This document shows, piece by piece, positions 34,634 through 43,324 of a DNA stretch of 64,000 bases; within the stretch, counting starts at the first letter, position 1, and each line of letters starts with the position of its first letter. The position numbers and the translations under genes are program-made. This DNA comes from Methanobacteriota archaeon. Its GTDB lineage: Archaea; Thermoplasmatota; Thermoplasmata; Methanomassiliicoccales; Methanomethylophilaceae. Under the pieces are notes generated by a model that saw only the letters and a list, made by a program, of their open reading frames with translations, was not told the DNA's origin and made no database searches. The stretch spans positions 62,001 through 126,000 of the forward strand of contig JAEXCH010000009.1 of NCBI GenBank assembly GCA_023402275.1, in the 5' to 3' direction.

Positions 34634-35729
34634 AGATCTTCTTGCGATACTGATCGCTCTTCTTCGCGATCTCATCCACGTTGTCCCGGGTCACGATGTG
34701 GACCTCCGGAAGTTTCTTCGGATTCGAGGCAAGCATTGTGGCCATCAAATGGGGGTCCGGGAAATCCTTTCTCCTCAGCTTCTCCCTGTCCCAATTCTCT
34801 ATGAGGTCATATACAGCCTCTATCCCTTCATTATAGAATTCCTGTACAAGTACCGCAGCGACCGTGCAATCCCTTGACATCACTGCCACATTACATTTCC
34901 TGACTGCAAAATCACAGCCGTTGAATGACATCGCCAGACCGCTCCTGTCCCTTATTGTATCCAGAGCATGGATGTCGGTTATGTCCCCGCCTATGAATGC
35001 GGTACCCTCAAAGTCTATCTGGGTCCTTCTCCTTAGATCGATAAGGAAGTATGCTTTCTCGTTGGCACCTACTGATTTCATCTGCCTCATCATCTCTGAT
35101 GCCGATAGGTTGTTGATCTTATTGTTGAATATGTCATCAAGTGTCCTGATCATATCCATCTCATCATTCTGAAGTCTTATGGGAACATTGAGTTCATATT
35201 CGTGCCTTGGGAGTCTTAGGTCGGTTATCTCATGAGCGAACTCCCTGAGTGTCTTGGATTCCTGTCTGCTAAGATCGAAATCATCGAAATCCACCTCAGC
35301 ACAATCGACTACGCCCCTTGGGATACCTAAATCCTCACATATGTTCATGACATTATGTTCGTAGGATGCGGTGGTAAGGAATGTGGGCAGAGTATCCATA
35401 AGATATCTCATGGCCCTTTTCGATTCAGGCATCAGTCTCATTGAGCTCTTCGAGAATTCAAGTGCTTTGTAGTCCGTTATCCCGAATGCCTTCAGGAACG
35501 GTGCGACGAATCTCGCTGTGTTCCCGGACCTGCCTTCGGATCGATTGAGGACGTATGCCACGATATCATCGTATCTTGAGATCATATCATAGAACTTATC
35601 ACCCTTGCTGACGAATCTTTCGCATAGGTCCCTGGTGTTATTGTTAAGTTGAAGGAATCCGCAACTGCTGCATACAAGTTGTTTATCATGCATAAGGCCA
35701 AGCTCTGCTACGGGGTCGAACTCACTCAT
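34626..35729 (-). CDS. Archaeal HAD-like protein with degenerate motif I
   Basis: The 367-residue protein resembles an archaeal HAD-like family in which an N-terminal FDLEGPLSPQDNA block is followed by ISRYDD and later GDSITD. Here the corresponding parts read CSSCGFLQLNNNT, MISRYDDI, then TTASYEHN in the middle and GGDITDIHALDTI near residue 245. The catalytic Asp of motif I is therefore missing, and CSSC could instead bind metal. This assignment is from memory of the pattern and is tentative. It is followed, 9 bases on, by no other minus gene start; its upstream neighbour is the formyltransferase-like gene. Confidence 0.5.
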   Translation of the reverse strand: MSEFDPVAELGLMHDKQLVCSSCGFLQLNNNTRDLCERFVSKGDKFYDMISRYDDIVAYVLNRSEGRSGNTARFVAPFLKAFGITDYKALEFSKSSMRLMPESKRAMRYLMDTLPTFLTTASYEHNVMNICEDLGIPRGVVDCAEVDFDDFDLSRQESKTLREFAHEITDLRLPRHEYELNVPIRLQNDEMDMIRTLDDIFNNKINNLSASEMMRQMKSVGANEKAYFLIDLRRRTQIDFEGTAFIGGDITDIHALDTIRDRSGLAMSFNGCDFAVRKCNVAVMSRDCTVAAVLVQEFYNEGIEAVYDLIENWDREKLRRKDFPDPHLMATMLASNPKKLPEVHIVTRDNVDEIAKKSDQYRKKIFR

Positions 35730-35738
35730 CTTAACACC

Positions 35739-36557
35739 TTATAATGACCCGTCCACTTGAATGGTCATGTCGTACGGGTTCTCAAGTACCTTGCCGTTCT
35801 CGACAAGTCTCTTGTTTTTTATCCCGACCTTTCCTTCTGCGAACAATCCTATTGTGGATACTATCAGAGGGAGCTCTCTTTTCGCACCTTCCTCACGTAT
35901 CTTCTTGAAAAGGGGTTCTTCTGCCCCCTCTTTTTTGATAACATCCTCGAGAGGGGATTCTTTGAGCTTTCTCTCAAGATCGTTCCAGAGGTTATCGAAT
36001 CCCTCCCCTCTGATAGGGAATCTGCAGAATGTAAGGGCATCTCCCCTATCCCATTCCTCTGTGCATATGTGTATCATCACTCCGTGCTCATCCGCCTTCT
36101 CACGTATCAGCGTCCATATGACCTCTTCCCACGTCCCCCTTGGACCATCCGGAAGAGCAGGGTGCAGGTTGATCATATCGTACTGTCTGCATGTCTCATC
36201 ATCCATCCACAACATGTATCCGGCAAGCACTCCCAGGTCGAAATCATGTCCTTTGACGGATTCCCTGAGAGCCTTTCCGTACTCTTCCCTCCATTTATCT
36301 GGATCCGAATCCCTTATATTGGGAAGGAACTCCTTCCAGGACAGGGTTATCAGAGGTATGTTGTAACTCCTGACGAGATCGAAGAACATCTCCCTCTGCT
36401 CTTTCTTAGGGTTTGGCTCCTCTTCGTTGTTCCAATTGCAGAACACGAATGATATATCAACATCGATGAGGCCCTGTTCCTTCTTGTCCATGACAGTCTT
36501 CAAAAGATTCCTGGATCCCGGACCTCTTCCTGTGGAGAACCAACCTAATCTGAGCAT
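35739..36557 (-). CDS. Formyltransferase family protein (PurN-like)
   Basis: The N-terminus LGWFSTGRGPGSRNLLKTV and the central DLGVLAGYMLWM, then MINLHPALPDGPRGTWEEVI and HGVMIHICTEEWDRGDALTF follow the 10-formyl-folate transferase fold used by phosphoribosylglycinamide formyltransferase. The family signature N-x-HP-S/A-L and the late D-x-G are present. A 60-residue C-terminal extension is unusual. It may be PurN-like or act on another amine; the exact substrate is unclear. It ends 9 bases before the HAD-like gene start. Confidence 0.78.
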   Translation of the reverse strand: MLRLGWFSTGRGPGSRNLLKTVMDKKEQGLIDVDISFVFCNWNNEEEPNPKKEQREMFFDLVRSYNIPLITLSWKEFLPNIRDSDPDKWREEYGKALRESVKGHDFDLGVLAGYMLWMDDETCRQYDMINLHPALPDGPRGTWEEVIWTLIREKADEHGVMIHICTEEWDRGDALTFCRFPIRGEGFDNLWNDLERKLKESPLEDVIKKEGAEEPLFKKIREEGAKRELPLIVSTIGLFAEGKVGIKNKRLVENGKVLENPYDMTIQVDGSL

Positions 36558-36594
36558 GGTAACATGAAACGGAAAGATATGACAGTATATTTCT

Positions 36595-37002
36595 TTATAC
36601 GTCGAAGATGACGGTCACGGATGGTTCGTCATGGTCAACTTCCATCATGTGGAATGTCACGGCCTTGATCTCCGAGCGTATCCTGTGGACGTTCCTGTCC
36701 AACATCTCTCCTTTGGCAAGACATATTACTTTGTCATCTTCAAATCTGACATTCAGATCAGGAAGTATGAGGCCGTCGCAATCCTCAAGGAACAATAACT
36801 CAGACAGAAAAGAATACAATCTATCCTCAGGATCATCTCCTCTGACCTCTATTTCCACGGTATCCTTCAGCTCGATATTTGACAGATCAACGGTCTGATC
36901 GAAAAGTGCATAACCTGCATTGGCAAAGCATTCCTCCAAAGTATTTCCGTATGCTTTGACCATAAGGTCTGCGGTGTGGTCGATCAATTCGTATCTCTTC
37001 AC
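36595..37002 (-). CDS. Archease
   Basis: Archease is a small activator of the RNA ligase RtcB, speeding guanylylation and multiple turnover. The 135-residue protein has the family start YELIDHTADLMVKAYG with the metal-binding DHTAD, a central ELLFLED, and the C-terminal EIKAVTFHMMEV and DV end. rtcB is not in the window. Confidence 0.95.
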   Translation of the reverse strand: MKRYELIDHTADLMVKAYGNTLEECFANAGYALFDQTVDLSNIELKDTVEIEVRGDDPEDRLYSFLSELLFLEDCDGLILPDLNVRFEDDKVICLAKGEMLDRNVHRIRSEIKAVTFHMMEVDHDEPSVTVIFDV

Positions 37003-37105
37003 ACACCTCGATTCATATCAGAGGATTAAGTAATTTGCATTGGAAAGAGGATAGGAATAACTGTTCTCCGTAAACCCTTAATACGATTCATTTGTTTGTC
37101 CGGTC

Positions 37106-37912
37106 ATGCGCATAACCATCATCGGTTGCGGCTCAATCGGATCAAAGCTCGCTAAGGCAGCTGACGAGATGAGTGAGGTCAAAAGGATCCACCTTATGGA
37201 TATCAGAAGGGAGATCGCAGAGAAGGTCGCAGGGGAACTCAACAAGGCGATAGTCATAGATTCCGTCGAAGAGGAACTGTACCATTCCGATCTTGTCATA
37301 GAGGCGGCAACACAAGAGGCCGCCAAGGAGATGCTCCCCACAGTCGTGTCCAGAGGTGTGGACATAATGATCATGTCCGTAGGATCGCTCGTTGATGATG
37401 ATTTCAGGAGTATGGTCTTCGAGAAGGCGAAGATAAGCGAGGCCAAGGTATACATCCCGACAGGTGCGTTGTGCGGTACCGACGGTCTCAGATCCGCGTC
37501 CGTCGATGAACTGGATGAGGTCGAGCTAATAACCATGAAAGGTCCGAAGAGTCTGACCGGTGTTCCTTACATCGTCGACAAGGGCATCGATGTCAACACA
37601 ATAAAGGAGAGGACCACCATCTACTCCGGATATGCCAGAGAGGCTGTCAAACTCTTCCCTAAGAACATAAACGTGGCAGCAACGGTAAGTCTCCTCGGTA
37701 TAGGATTCGATAAGACCAAGGTCACGGTCGTTCTCGATCCGGACATCAAGAGCAATTCCCACGAACTTAGGATAAAGGGTAAGTTCGGAGAGATGACGTG
37801 CCACACATACAATTATCCCGAACCCGACAATCCCAGGACATCGCATCTTGCAACCCTTTCTGCCATATCCGCCCTTAAGAGGATAGTCCGCAACGAATGG
37901 TTCGGCATCTAA
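37106..37912 (+). CDS. nadX: L-aspartate dehydrogenase
   Basis: NadX oxidises aspartate to iminoaspartate, the first step of NAD synthesis in many archaea. The Rossmann loop is IIGCGSIGSKLAKA, followed by VIEAATQEAAKEML, the IYIPTGALCGTDGL-like block (VYIPTGALCGTDGLRSAS) and the late conserved ISALKRI. The 268 residues match the family. nadA and nadC are not nearby. Confidence 0.93.
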   Translation: MRITIIGCGSIGSKLAKAADEMSEVKRIHLMDIRREIAEKVAGELNKAIVIDSVEEELYHSDLVIEAATQEAAKEMLPTVVSRGVDIMIMSVGSLVDDDFRSMVFEKAKISEAKVYIPTGALCGTDGLRSASVDELDEVELITMKGPKSLTGVPYIVDKGIDVNTIKERTTIYSGYAREAVKLFPKNINVAATVSLLGIGFDKTKVTVVLDPDIKSNSHELRIKGKFGEMTCHTYNYPEPDNPRTSHLATLSAISALKRIVRNEWFGI

Positions 37913-37948
37913 GCAAACATTTTAGTTCTTATTCCATTATGAACAGGC

Positions 37949-39037
37949 ATGGAAAGATCCCGTGCCGAAAGGCTCATGGTGAATGCAGAGGACCTTGATG
38001 CGATAGTCATACTGAATGACGGAAGTCCGTTCTTGGATTCCACGTTCTGGTATCTTACGGAACAACAGTCCGGTACATTCGAGGGATCCATGATCGTTGT
38101 TGGAAAGGACGGGAGTCTTGACGTCATAGTAAGTATACTAGAGGAAGAATCGGCAATGTCCGGGAAAGGTAGCGTTCATGTATACCACGACAGAAAGGAA
38201 AGGGATACTTATCTCAAGGATGCATTGAAAGGTGCCAGCAAGGTTGGGTTCAACATACACAATGCATCATATTCAATGGTCGATCATGTCAAGAGGACGG
38301 TCAAAGGGATAAAGGTCCACGATGCCTCATCGGCGATCTCCAGGACAGTTTCCGTCAAGGACAGGAAGGAGATCGAACTAACAAGGAAGGCCTGTAAGAT
38401 ATCCTCTCAGGTGGCAAAGGAGATCCCGGACCTTTTATCCGAAGGGATATCCGAGAAGGAAGTGGCATTCAGGATGGATGTCAGGATGAGGGAGCTCGGA
38501 GGGACCGGTAACGCATTCGAAACGATATCTGCATTCGGAGCTAACAGTTCCAGGCCCCATCATTCCCCTACGGATTACAAGCTCAAGAAGGGTGATGCGG
38601 CTCTGTTCGACTTCGGTACCAAGTATGACGGATATTGTTCGGATATGACAAGGACGGTGTTCCTATCAAGGCCACCCGAGATACTTGAGAGGGCTTACGA
38701 AGTCGTCCTGGAGGCCCAGACCGCCGGTATCGAGAAGTATATCGATGGTGCGGAGGCCAAGGCCGCAGACCTTGCCGCAAGGGAGATAATAGACAAGAGT
38801 GAGTTCAAAGGCAAGTTCATACACTCCTTCGGCCACGGCATAGGTATGGAGGTGCATCAGGACATCTCGGTATCGCCAAGATCGGATCAGATACTTGTCG
38901 AAGGTAACATAGTATCAGCAGAACCGGGAGTTTACATCCCGGGAGTGGGAGGTATCAGGATAGAGGATACCTGCCTTATAACAAAGAACGGCTGCGAAAG
39001 ATTGACCGATTTCGACAGAAGGATAACATTCGTCTGA
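37949..39037 (+). CDS. M24 family metallopeptidase (Xaa-Pro peptidase-like)
   Basis: An aminopeptidase P/prolidase-type enzyme. The N-terminal creatinase-like domain runs to about residue 135. The pita-bread catalytic domain carries all five metal ligands: Asp in LFDFGTKYDGY and CSDMTRTV, His in HSFGHGIGMEVHQ, Glu in AEPGVYI, and Glu in GIRIEDTCLI. The 362 residues are usual. It converges with the cyclophilin-like gene with no spacer. Confidence 0.93.
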   Translation: MERSRAERLMVNAEDLDAIVILNDGSPFLDSTFWYLTEQQSGTFEGSMIVVGKDGSLDVIVSILEEESAMSGKGSVHVYHDRKERDTYLKDALKGASKVGFNIHNASYSMVDHVKRTVKGIKVHDASSAISRTVSVKDRKEIELTRKACKISSQVAKEIPDLLSEGISEKEVAFRMDVRMRELGGTGNAFETISAFGANSSRPHHSPTDYKLKKGDAALFDFGTKYDGYCSDMTRTVFLSRPPEILERAYEVVLEAQTAGIEKYIDGAEAKAADLAAREIIDKSEFKGKFIHSFGHGIGMEVHQDISVSPRSDQILVEGNIVSAEPGVYIPGVGGIRIEDTCLITKNGCERLTDFDRRITFV

Positions 39038-39415
39038 TCAGAATGCCCTTTCTATTGTTATCGACTGCCTGTCGCCGGAGAATTCCATGGAGGAACAATC
39101 CTCTATGATCCTTCCGATCCTGGTAACAGGATATTTTGAAACAGGAAGGCCGTCATCTCCGCTTAGCGGGGTGGGACCAAAGAATATGCAGAGCGCCCCG
39201 ACCTTCGGCCAATATGCGATATCGCCGACCTCAAGTTTGGTTATGAGGTCGTTAGGCTCTGCATAATCCACGGGCATCTCAAAATATATCTGACTTCCCA
39301 GCATGTTTGTGCGGGAAGTAAAAGGTAAGGAGAGCCAGATGGCGTTTGAGATGTCCGAGTCGTCAAGTTCGGCGAGATATTCGCCGCTCCTTGTACGGAT
39401 ACGGATCCTGCTCAC
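39038..39415 (-). CDS. Cyclophilin-like fold protein
   Basis: A 125-residue protein with family blocks ISNAIWLSLPF, SQIYFEMPV, GDIAYWPKVGALCIFFGPTP, and a closing IGRI strand. These match the cyclophilin-like (DUF369) family of prokaryotes, which has the cyclophilin fold but no shown isomerase activity. It lies between the M24 peptidase and ilvC. Confidence 0.85.
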   Translation of the reverse strand: MSRIRIRTRSGEYLAELDDSDISNAIWLSLPFTSRTNMLGSQIYFEMPVDYAEPNDLITKLEVGDIAYWPKVGALCIFFGPTPLSGDDGLPVSKYPVTRIGRIIEDCSSMEFSGDRQSITIERAF

Positions 39416-39436
39416 GATGCCATCCGCCCTTTGGGT

Positions 39437-40420
39437 TTACTTTCTCTCGAAGAGCTGTCTGATGTCCCTTCCGACAACCTCGATCTGGAGGTTCTTCTCG
39501 TCCTCTTCCATCTTCTTGAGGTTGACCAGTCCGGCCTTCCACTCTGCGCGCCAGTCGTCCTTGAACTTTCCGGATTCGATCTCATCGAGGATGGATCTCA
39601 TTCCTTTCTCTGATTCAGAGGTTATGACCCTGTCCCTTCTGGTGAGTCCGCCGTATTCGGCTGTGTTCGACACAACATACCACATGAGTTCGAAACCGCC
39701 CTTGTTGATCAGATCCGTGATCAACTTGACCTCATGGAGGACCTCGAAGTATGCCATCTCGGGGGGATATCCTCCCTCGACCAATGTCTTGAATCCTGAC
39801 TTGATCAACGCTGTCAATCCACCGCAGAGAACTGCTTGTTCTCCGAAGAGGTCTGTCTTTGTCTCATTGTCGAAGGTCGTCTCGAAAACACCTGCACGTG
39901 TCGAACCGAGGCCTTTTGCAAGTGCCAGAGCTATCTTCTTGGCATTTCCTGTGGAATCCTGGTGAACGCATACCAATGCGGGAACACCGAATCCCTGAAG
40001 GAACATCTCCCTCTCCATGTCGCCGGGGGATTTGGGGGCCATCATTATGACGTCCACTTCCTTCGGCGGCTCGATGAGCTTGTATGTAATTGCGAATCCG
40101 TGAGCGAATTCGAGTGCTGCACCCTTTTTGAGGTTCGGCTCTACGAACTCTTTGTAGATGTCAGGCTGTATCTCATCGGGGAGGAGCATCATGACGACGT
40201 CCGCATCCTTAACAGCATCAGCGAACTCGGCTACCTTGAGTCCATCCTCTTTTGCTTTGTTCCATGATTTTCCGTTCTTTCTGACACCGACCGTCACGTC
40301 CAATCCTGAATCGTGGAAGCAGAGTGCCTGCGCTCTTCCCTGTGCTCCGTATCCTAGAACGGAGACCTTCTTTCCCTTGAGGACATTCATGTCCACATCC
40401 GAATCGTGGTAAATGTGCAT
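39437..40420 (-). CDS. ilvC: Ketol-acid reductoisomerase
   Basis: IlvC converts acetolactate or acetohydroxybutyrate into the dihydroxy acid in valine and isoleucine synthesis. The Rossmann loop is VSVLGYGAQGRAQAL, the specificity loop VGVRKNGKSW, then MMLLPDE, and the metal-binding DLFGEQAVLCGGLTALI. The 327 residues are those of a class I enzyme. ATG 40420 is chosen over 40450 because AAGGTGG sits 6 bases upstream. It follows ilvB with a 65-base gap. Confidence 0.97.
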   Translation of the reverse strand: MHIYHDSDVDMNVLKGKKVSVLGYGAQGRAQALCFHDSGLDVTVGVRKNGKSWNKAKEDGLKVAEFADAVKDADVVMMLLPDEIQPDIYKEFVEPNLKKGAALEFAHGFAITYKLIEPPKEVDVIMMAPKSPGDMEREMFLQGFGVPALVCVHQDSTGNAKKIALALAKGLGSTRAGVFETTFDNETKTDLFGEQAVLCGGLTALIKSGFKTLVEGGYPPEMAYFEVLHEVKLITDLINKGGFELMWYVVSNTAEYGGLTRRDRVITSESEKGMRSILDEIESGKFKDDWRAEWKAGLVNLKKMEEDEKNLQIEVVGRDIRQLFERK

Positions 40421-40485
40421 ATGTATCCACCTTGAACTTAAGAGGTTCAACTCCTTAATACACTAAAAGGTATCGTAGGGGCACC

Positions 40486-42159
40486 TCAGAACTTACAGCG
40501 TCCTTTGATCAACGGAACGCTAGGATTCGCAGGTATCATGGGAGTTATATCCTCTTCGCAGTCGACCATTATCTCGACGAGATAGGTCTCTCCGCTGTCG
40601 AAGGCCTCCTTCAAAGCATCGTATATCTCACCCGATCTCTCCACGCGCTTTCCTTTCGCACCGAATGCTTCCGCTATCTTGACGAAGTCCGGGTCCGCTC
40701 CCAACAGGGTGTTGCTGTATCTTTTGTCCCAGAACAGCTTCTGCCACTGTCTGACCATGCCCAGCCAACCGTTGTTGAGCAGACATATGACCACTGGAAG
40801 ATCCTCCGCGACAGCGGTTGCGATCTCCTGCATGACCATCTGCAGTCCGCCATCCCCGGTGATAGTCATGACCTTCTTGTCGGGACAGGCTGCCTTCGCA
40901 CCTATCGCCGAAGGAAGACCGAATCCCATTGTACCGAATCCTCCGGAGGACAGCAGCTGCCTAGGGCGGTCTATCTCAAGATAGTGCATGGCCCACATCT
41001 GGTTCTGTCCGACATCGGTGGTGATTATGATGTCCGGGTCCTCTCTTGTGATCCTGTTGATCTCGTACATGACCTTCTGAGGGACAATTGGGTCGCTGTC
41101 GTAATCGTAGTTACATTTGCAGCGTTTCTTCAATTCCTGTATGTTCTTGTCCCATGCAGTGTGATTGTTGGCATAACCATTCAGACGCTCGATCAAGAGT
41201 TGCGTTGCCTTCTTCGCATTACCCTGTATATTGACGGCCTCTCTTCCATGCTTGTTGAATTCAGTGGCATCGATATCGATGTGTATGACCCTGCTCTCCT
41301 TGCAAGGTGATGTCTGAGGGCTGTATGTCCTGTCAGAGAACCTCGACCCTATGGCTATTATCAGATCCGAATCCCTGAATGCATTGAGTGCGCACATCTT
41401 TCCGTGCATTCCCAATGATCCCATGCACAACGGGTGGGATGTTGGTATCACACCTATTCCCATCAGCGGTGTTATGACGGGCGTGTTCGTCATCTCTGCA
41501 AGCTTGATGACCTCCGGACTGGCATTGGAGCCGACGGCTCCTCCTCCGACCAGGATGACAGGCCTCTGTGCCTCTTTGATCCATCGGACCGCCTGATCTA
41601 TTCCGGACATGTCCTCCTTCGGATACTTTATGCCGAACTTCTCGTTGAACAGCGCTTCATCGATATCAGAGTTGATCTGATCGACCGGCAGGTCTATGTG
41701 GACCGGACCGGGTCTTCCAGTCTGGCAGACCTCCCAAGCTTCCAGTATCGCATGTGGGAGACGGTCCAACTCCAGAACCCTGAAGTTATGTTTTGTGATG
41801 GGCATCATCAGACTGTATGCGTCGACCTCTTGGAAAGCTCCGAGACCAAGTGATCCAGTACCGACCTGACCGGTCAGTGCTATCATCGGTATCGAATCAG
41901 CGTATGCAGTGGCGATGCCTGTGACCAGGTTCGTAGCTCCGGGACCGCTTGTTGCCAGACAGACCCCGGGAAAACCGCTTGCTCTGGCAAAACCGTCTGC
42001 CATGTGAGCGGCACACTGCTCATGGCGTACAAGGACGTGTCTGATCGAAGATTCCAATATCTCGTCATACACAGGAATTACTGAACCGCCCGGATATCCG
42101 AACATGGTTTCAATTCCTTTGTCCTCCAGCATTTTGAGTAGTGCTCTAGATCCTTTCAT
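40486..42159 (-). CDS. ilvB: Acetolactate synthase large subunit
   Basis: This thiamine-diphosphate enzyme makes acetolactate from pyruvate. The catalytic Glu lies in RHEQCAAHMADGFARASG, the FAD-linked middle domain includes GGGAVGSNAS, and the ThDP motif is GDGGLQMVMQEI with LLNNGWLGMVRQWQ. The 557 residues are standard. No ilvN small subunit is next to it, although archaeal ilvB is often followed by ilvN. The promoter TATA is ATTATATAAAAC (minus strand, about 42193-42204). Confidence 0.96.
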   Translation of the reverse strand: MKGSRALLKMLEDKGIETMFGYPGGSVIPVYDEILESSIRHVLVRHEQCAAHMADGFARASGFPGVCLATSGPGATNLVTGIATAYADSIPMIALTGQVGTGSLGLGAFQEVDAYSLMMPITKHNFRVLELDRLPHAILEAWEVCQTGRPGPVHIDLPVDQINSDIDEALFNEKFGIKYPKEDMSGIDQAVRWIKEAQRPVILVGGGAVGSNASPEVIKLAEMTNTPVITPLMGIGVIPTSHPLCMGSLGMHGKMCALNAFRDSDLIIAIGSRFSDRTYSPQTSPCKESRVIHIDIDATEFNKHGREAVNIQGNAKKATQLLIERLNGYANNHTAWDKNIQELKKRCKCNYDYDSDPIVPQKVMYEINRITREDPDIIITTDVGQNQMWAMHYLEIDRPRQLLSSGGFGTMGFGLPSAIGAKAACPDKKVMTITGDGGLQMVMQEIATAVAEDLPVVICLLNNGWLGMVRQWQKLFWDKRYSNTLLGADPDFVKIAEAFGAKGKRVERSGEIYDALKEAFDSGETYLVEIMVDCEEDITPMIPANPSVPLIKGRCKF

Positions 42160-42180
42160 GAGTATACCTCGGACTAGTAT

Positions 42181-42206
42181 ATTACGAATGTTTTATATAA
42201 TTACGG
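42181..42206. promoter_or_regulatory. ilvB promoter with paired AATTACG elements
   Basis: ATTACGAA at 42181-42188 and AATTACGGT at 42199-42207 flank the ilvB TATA box. The same pair, with shorter spacing, occurs upstream of the Lrp gene at 51286-51307. A shared Lrp-type regulator is a plausible reading. Confidence 0.35.
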
Positions 42207-42296
42207 TAACGCCACAACGACTATTGTGGGTTTTTTGGGGACAACAAACGCGCAAGGTTATTTTATCTGTAGATAGTTAGGCACTAGAGGGATCGA

Positions 42297-43310
42297 ATGT
42301 CAAAGGTAAAGGTCGGGATAAACGGTTACGGCACCATCGGGAAAAGGGTGGCCGCCGCTGTCAGTATGCAGGATGACATGGAAGTGGTCGGTATAACAAA
42401 GACAAGACCTACATTCGAAGCGCAATCCGCCATTGACAGAGGATTCGCCATCTATGTGCCGGAAGGCAGTGTTCAGGTGTTCAAGGATGCGGACATGCCT
42501 GTCAAAGGCACCATCGATGACCTTTACCAAGTGGCAGACATAATAGTCGATTGTACTCCCGGCAACATAGGGGAGACGTACAAGAAGGAGTACGAGGAAG
42601 CAGGCATAAAAGCCATATTCCAGGGCGGAGAGGACCATAGCCTGACAGGCATATCCTTCAACTCAACAGCCAACTACAGCGAGTCATGGGGGGCACAGTT
42701 CTCCAGGGTCGTATCATGCAACACCACCGGCCTTTTGAGAACATTGAATCCCATTGACAGGGACATCAAGATAAAGAATGTCTATGCCACACTCGTCAGA
42801 AGGGGAACCGATCCCGGAGACAGCAAGGGCGGACCGATAAATGGTCTTGAGCCCTCTGTGAAATTACCAACACATCATGGTCCGGATGTAAAGAGCATAA
42901 TGCCTTGGCTTAACATAAACACGATGGCGATCAAAGCATCAACGACACTTATGCACCTTCACACAGTGGTCGTAGAGCTTGAAAGGGAGTCCGACACTGA
43001 AGAGATATTGGGCATAATGAGGGCATCCTCAAGGGTCAGATTAGTTAAGAGTAAGAGCGGAATAAAGGGCACCGCGGAGATAATGGAACTCGGCAAGGAG
43101 CTGGGAAGGGACAGATCGGACATGTATGAGATCGTTGTTTGGGAGGACGGTGTGAAAGTTGTCGGCAATATGTTGTACTACTATCAGGCCGTACATCAGG
43201 AATCGGATGTTGTCCCGGAGAATGTCGATTGCATAAGATCCATGTGCAAATTGGAAGAGAGCTCTGCTGCATCGGTGTCTAAGACCAACAAGACCCTGGG
43301 AATCAACTGA
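42297..43310 (+). CDS. gap: Type II glyceraldehyde-3-phosphate dehydrogenase
   Basis: The archaeal type II GAPDH of glycolysis and gluconeogenesis. N-terminal NINGYGTIGKR-like loop (VGINGYGTIGKRVA), the catalytic Cys in SCNTTGLLRTL and the GPDVKSIMPWLNINTMA block are present. The 337 residues are standard. It is followed 14 bases on by pgk, so the two consecutive steps of the pathway form one operon. Confidence 0.97.
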   Translation: MSKVKVGINGYGTIGKRVAAAVSMQDDMEVVGITKTRPTFEAQSAIDRGFAIYVPEGSVQVFKDADMPVKGTIDDLYQVADIIVDCTPGNIGETYKKEYEEAGIKAIFQGGEDHSLTGISFNSTANYSESWGAQFSRVVSCNTTGLLRTLNPIDRDIKIKNVYATLVRRGTDPGDSKGGPINGLEPSVKLPTHHGPDVKSIMPWLNINTMAIKASTTLMHLHTVVVELERESDTEEILGIMRASSRVRLVKSKSGIKGTAEIMELGKELGRDRSDMYEIVVWEDGVKVVGNMLYYYQAVHQESDVVPENVDCIRSMCKLEESSAASVSKTNKTLGIN

Positions 43311-43324
43311 AGGGGTTGAGGACA

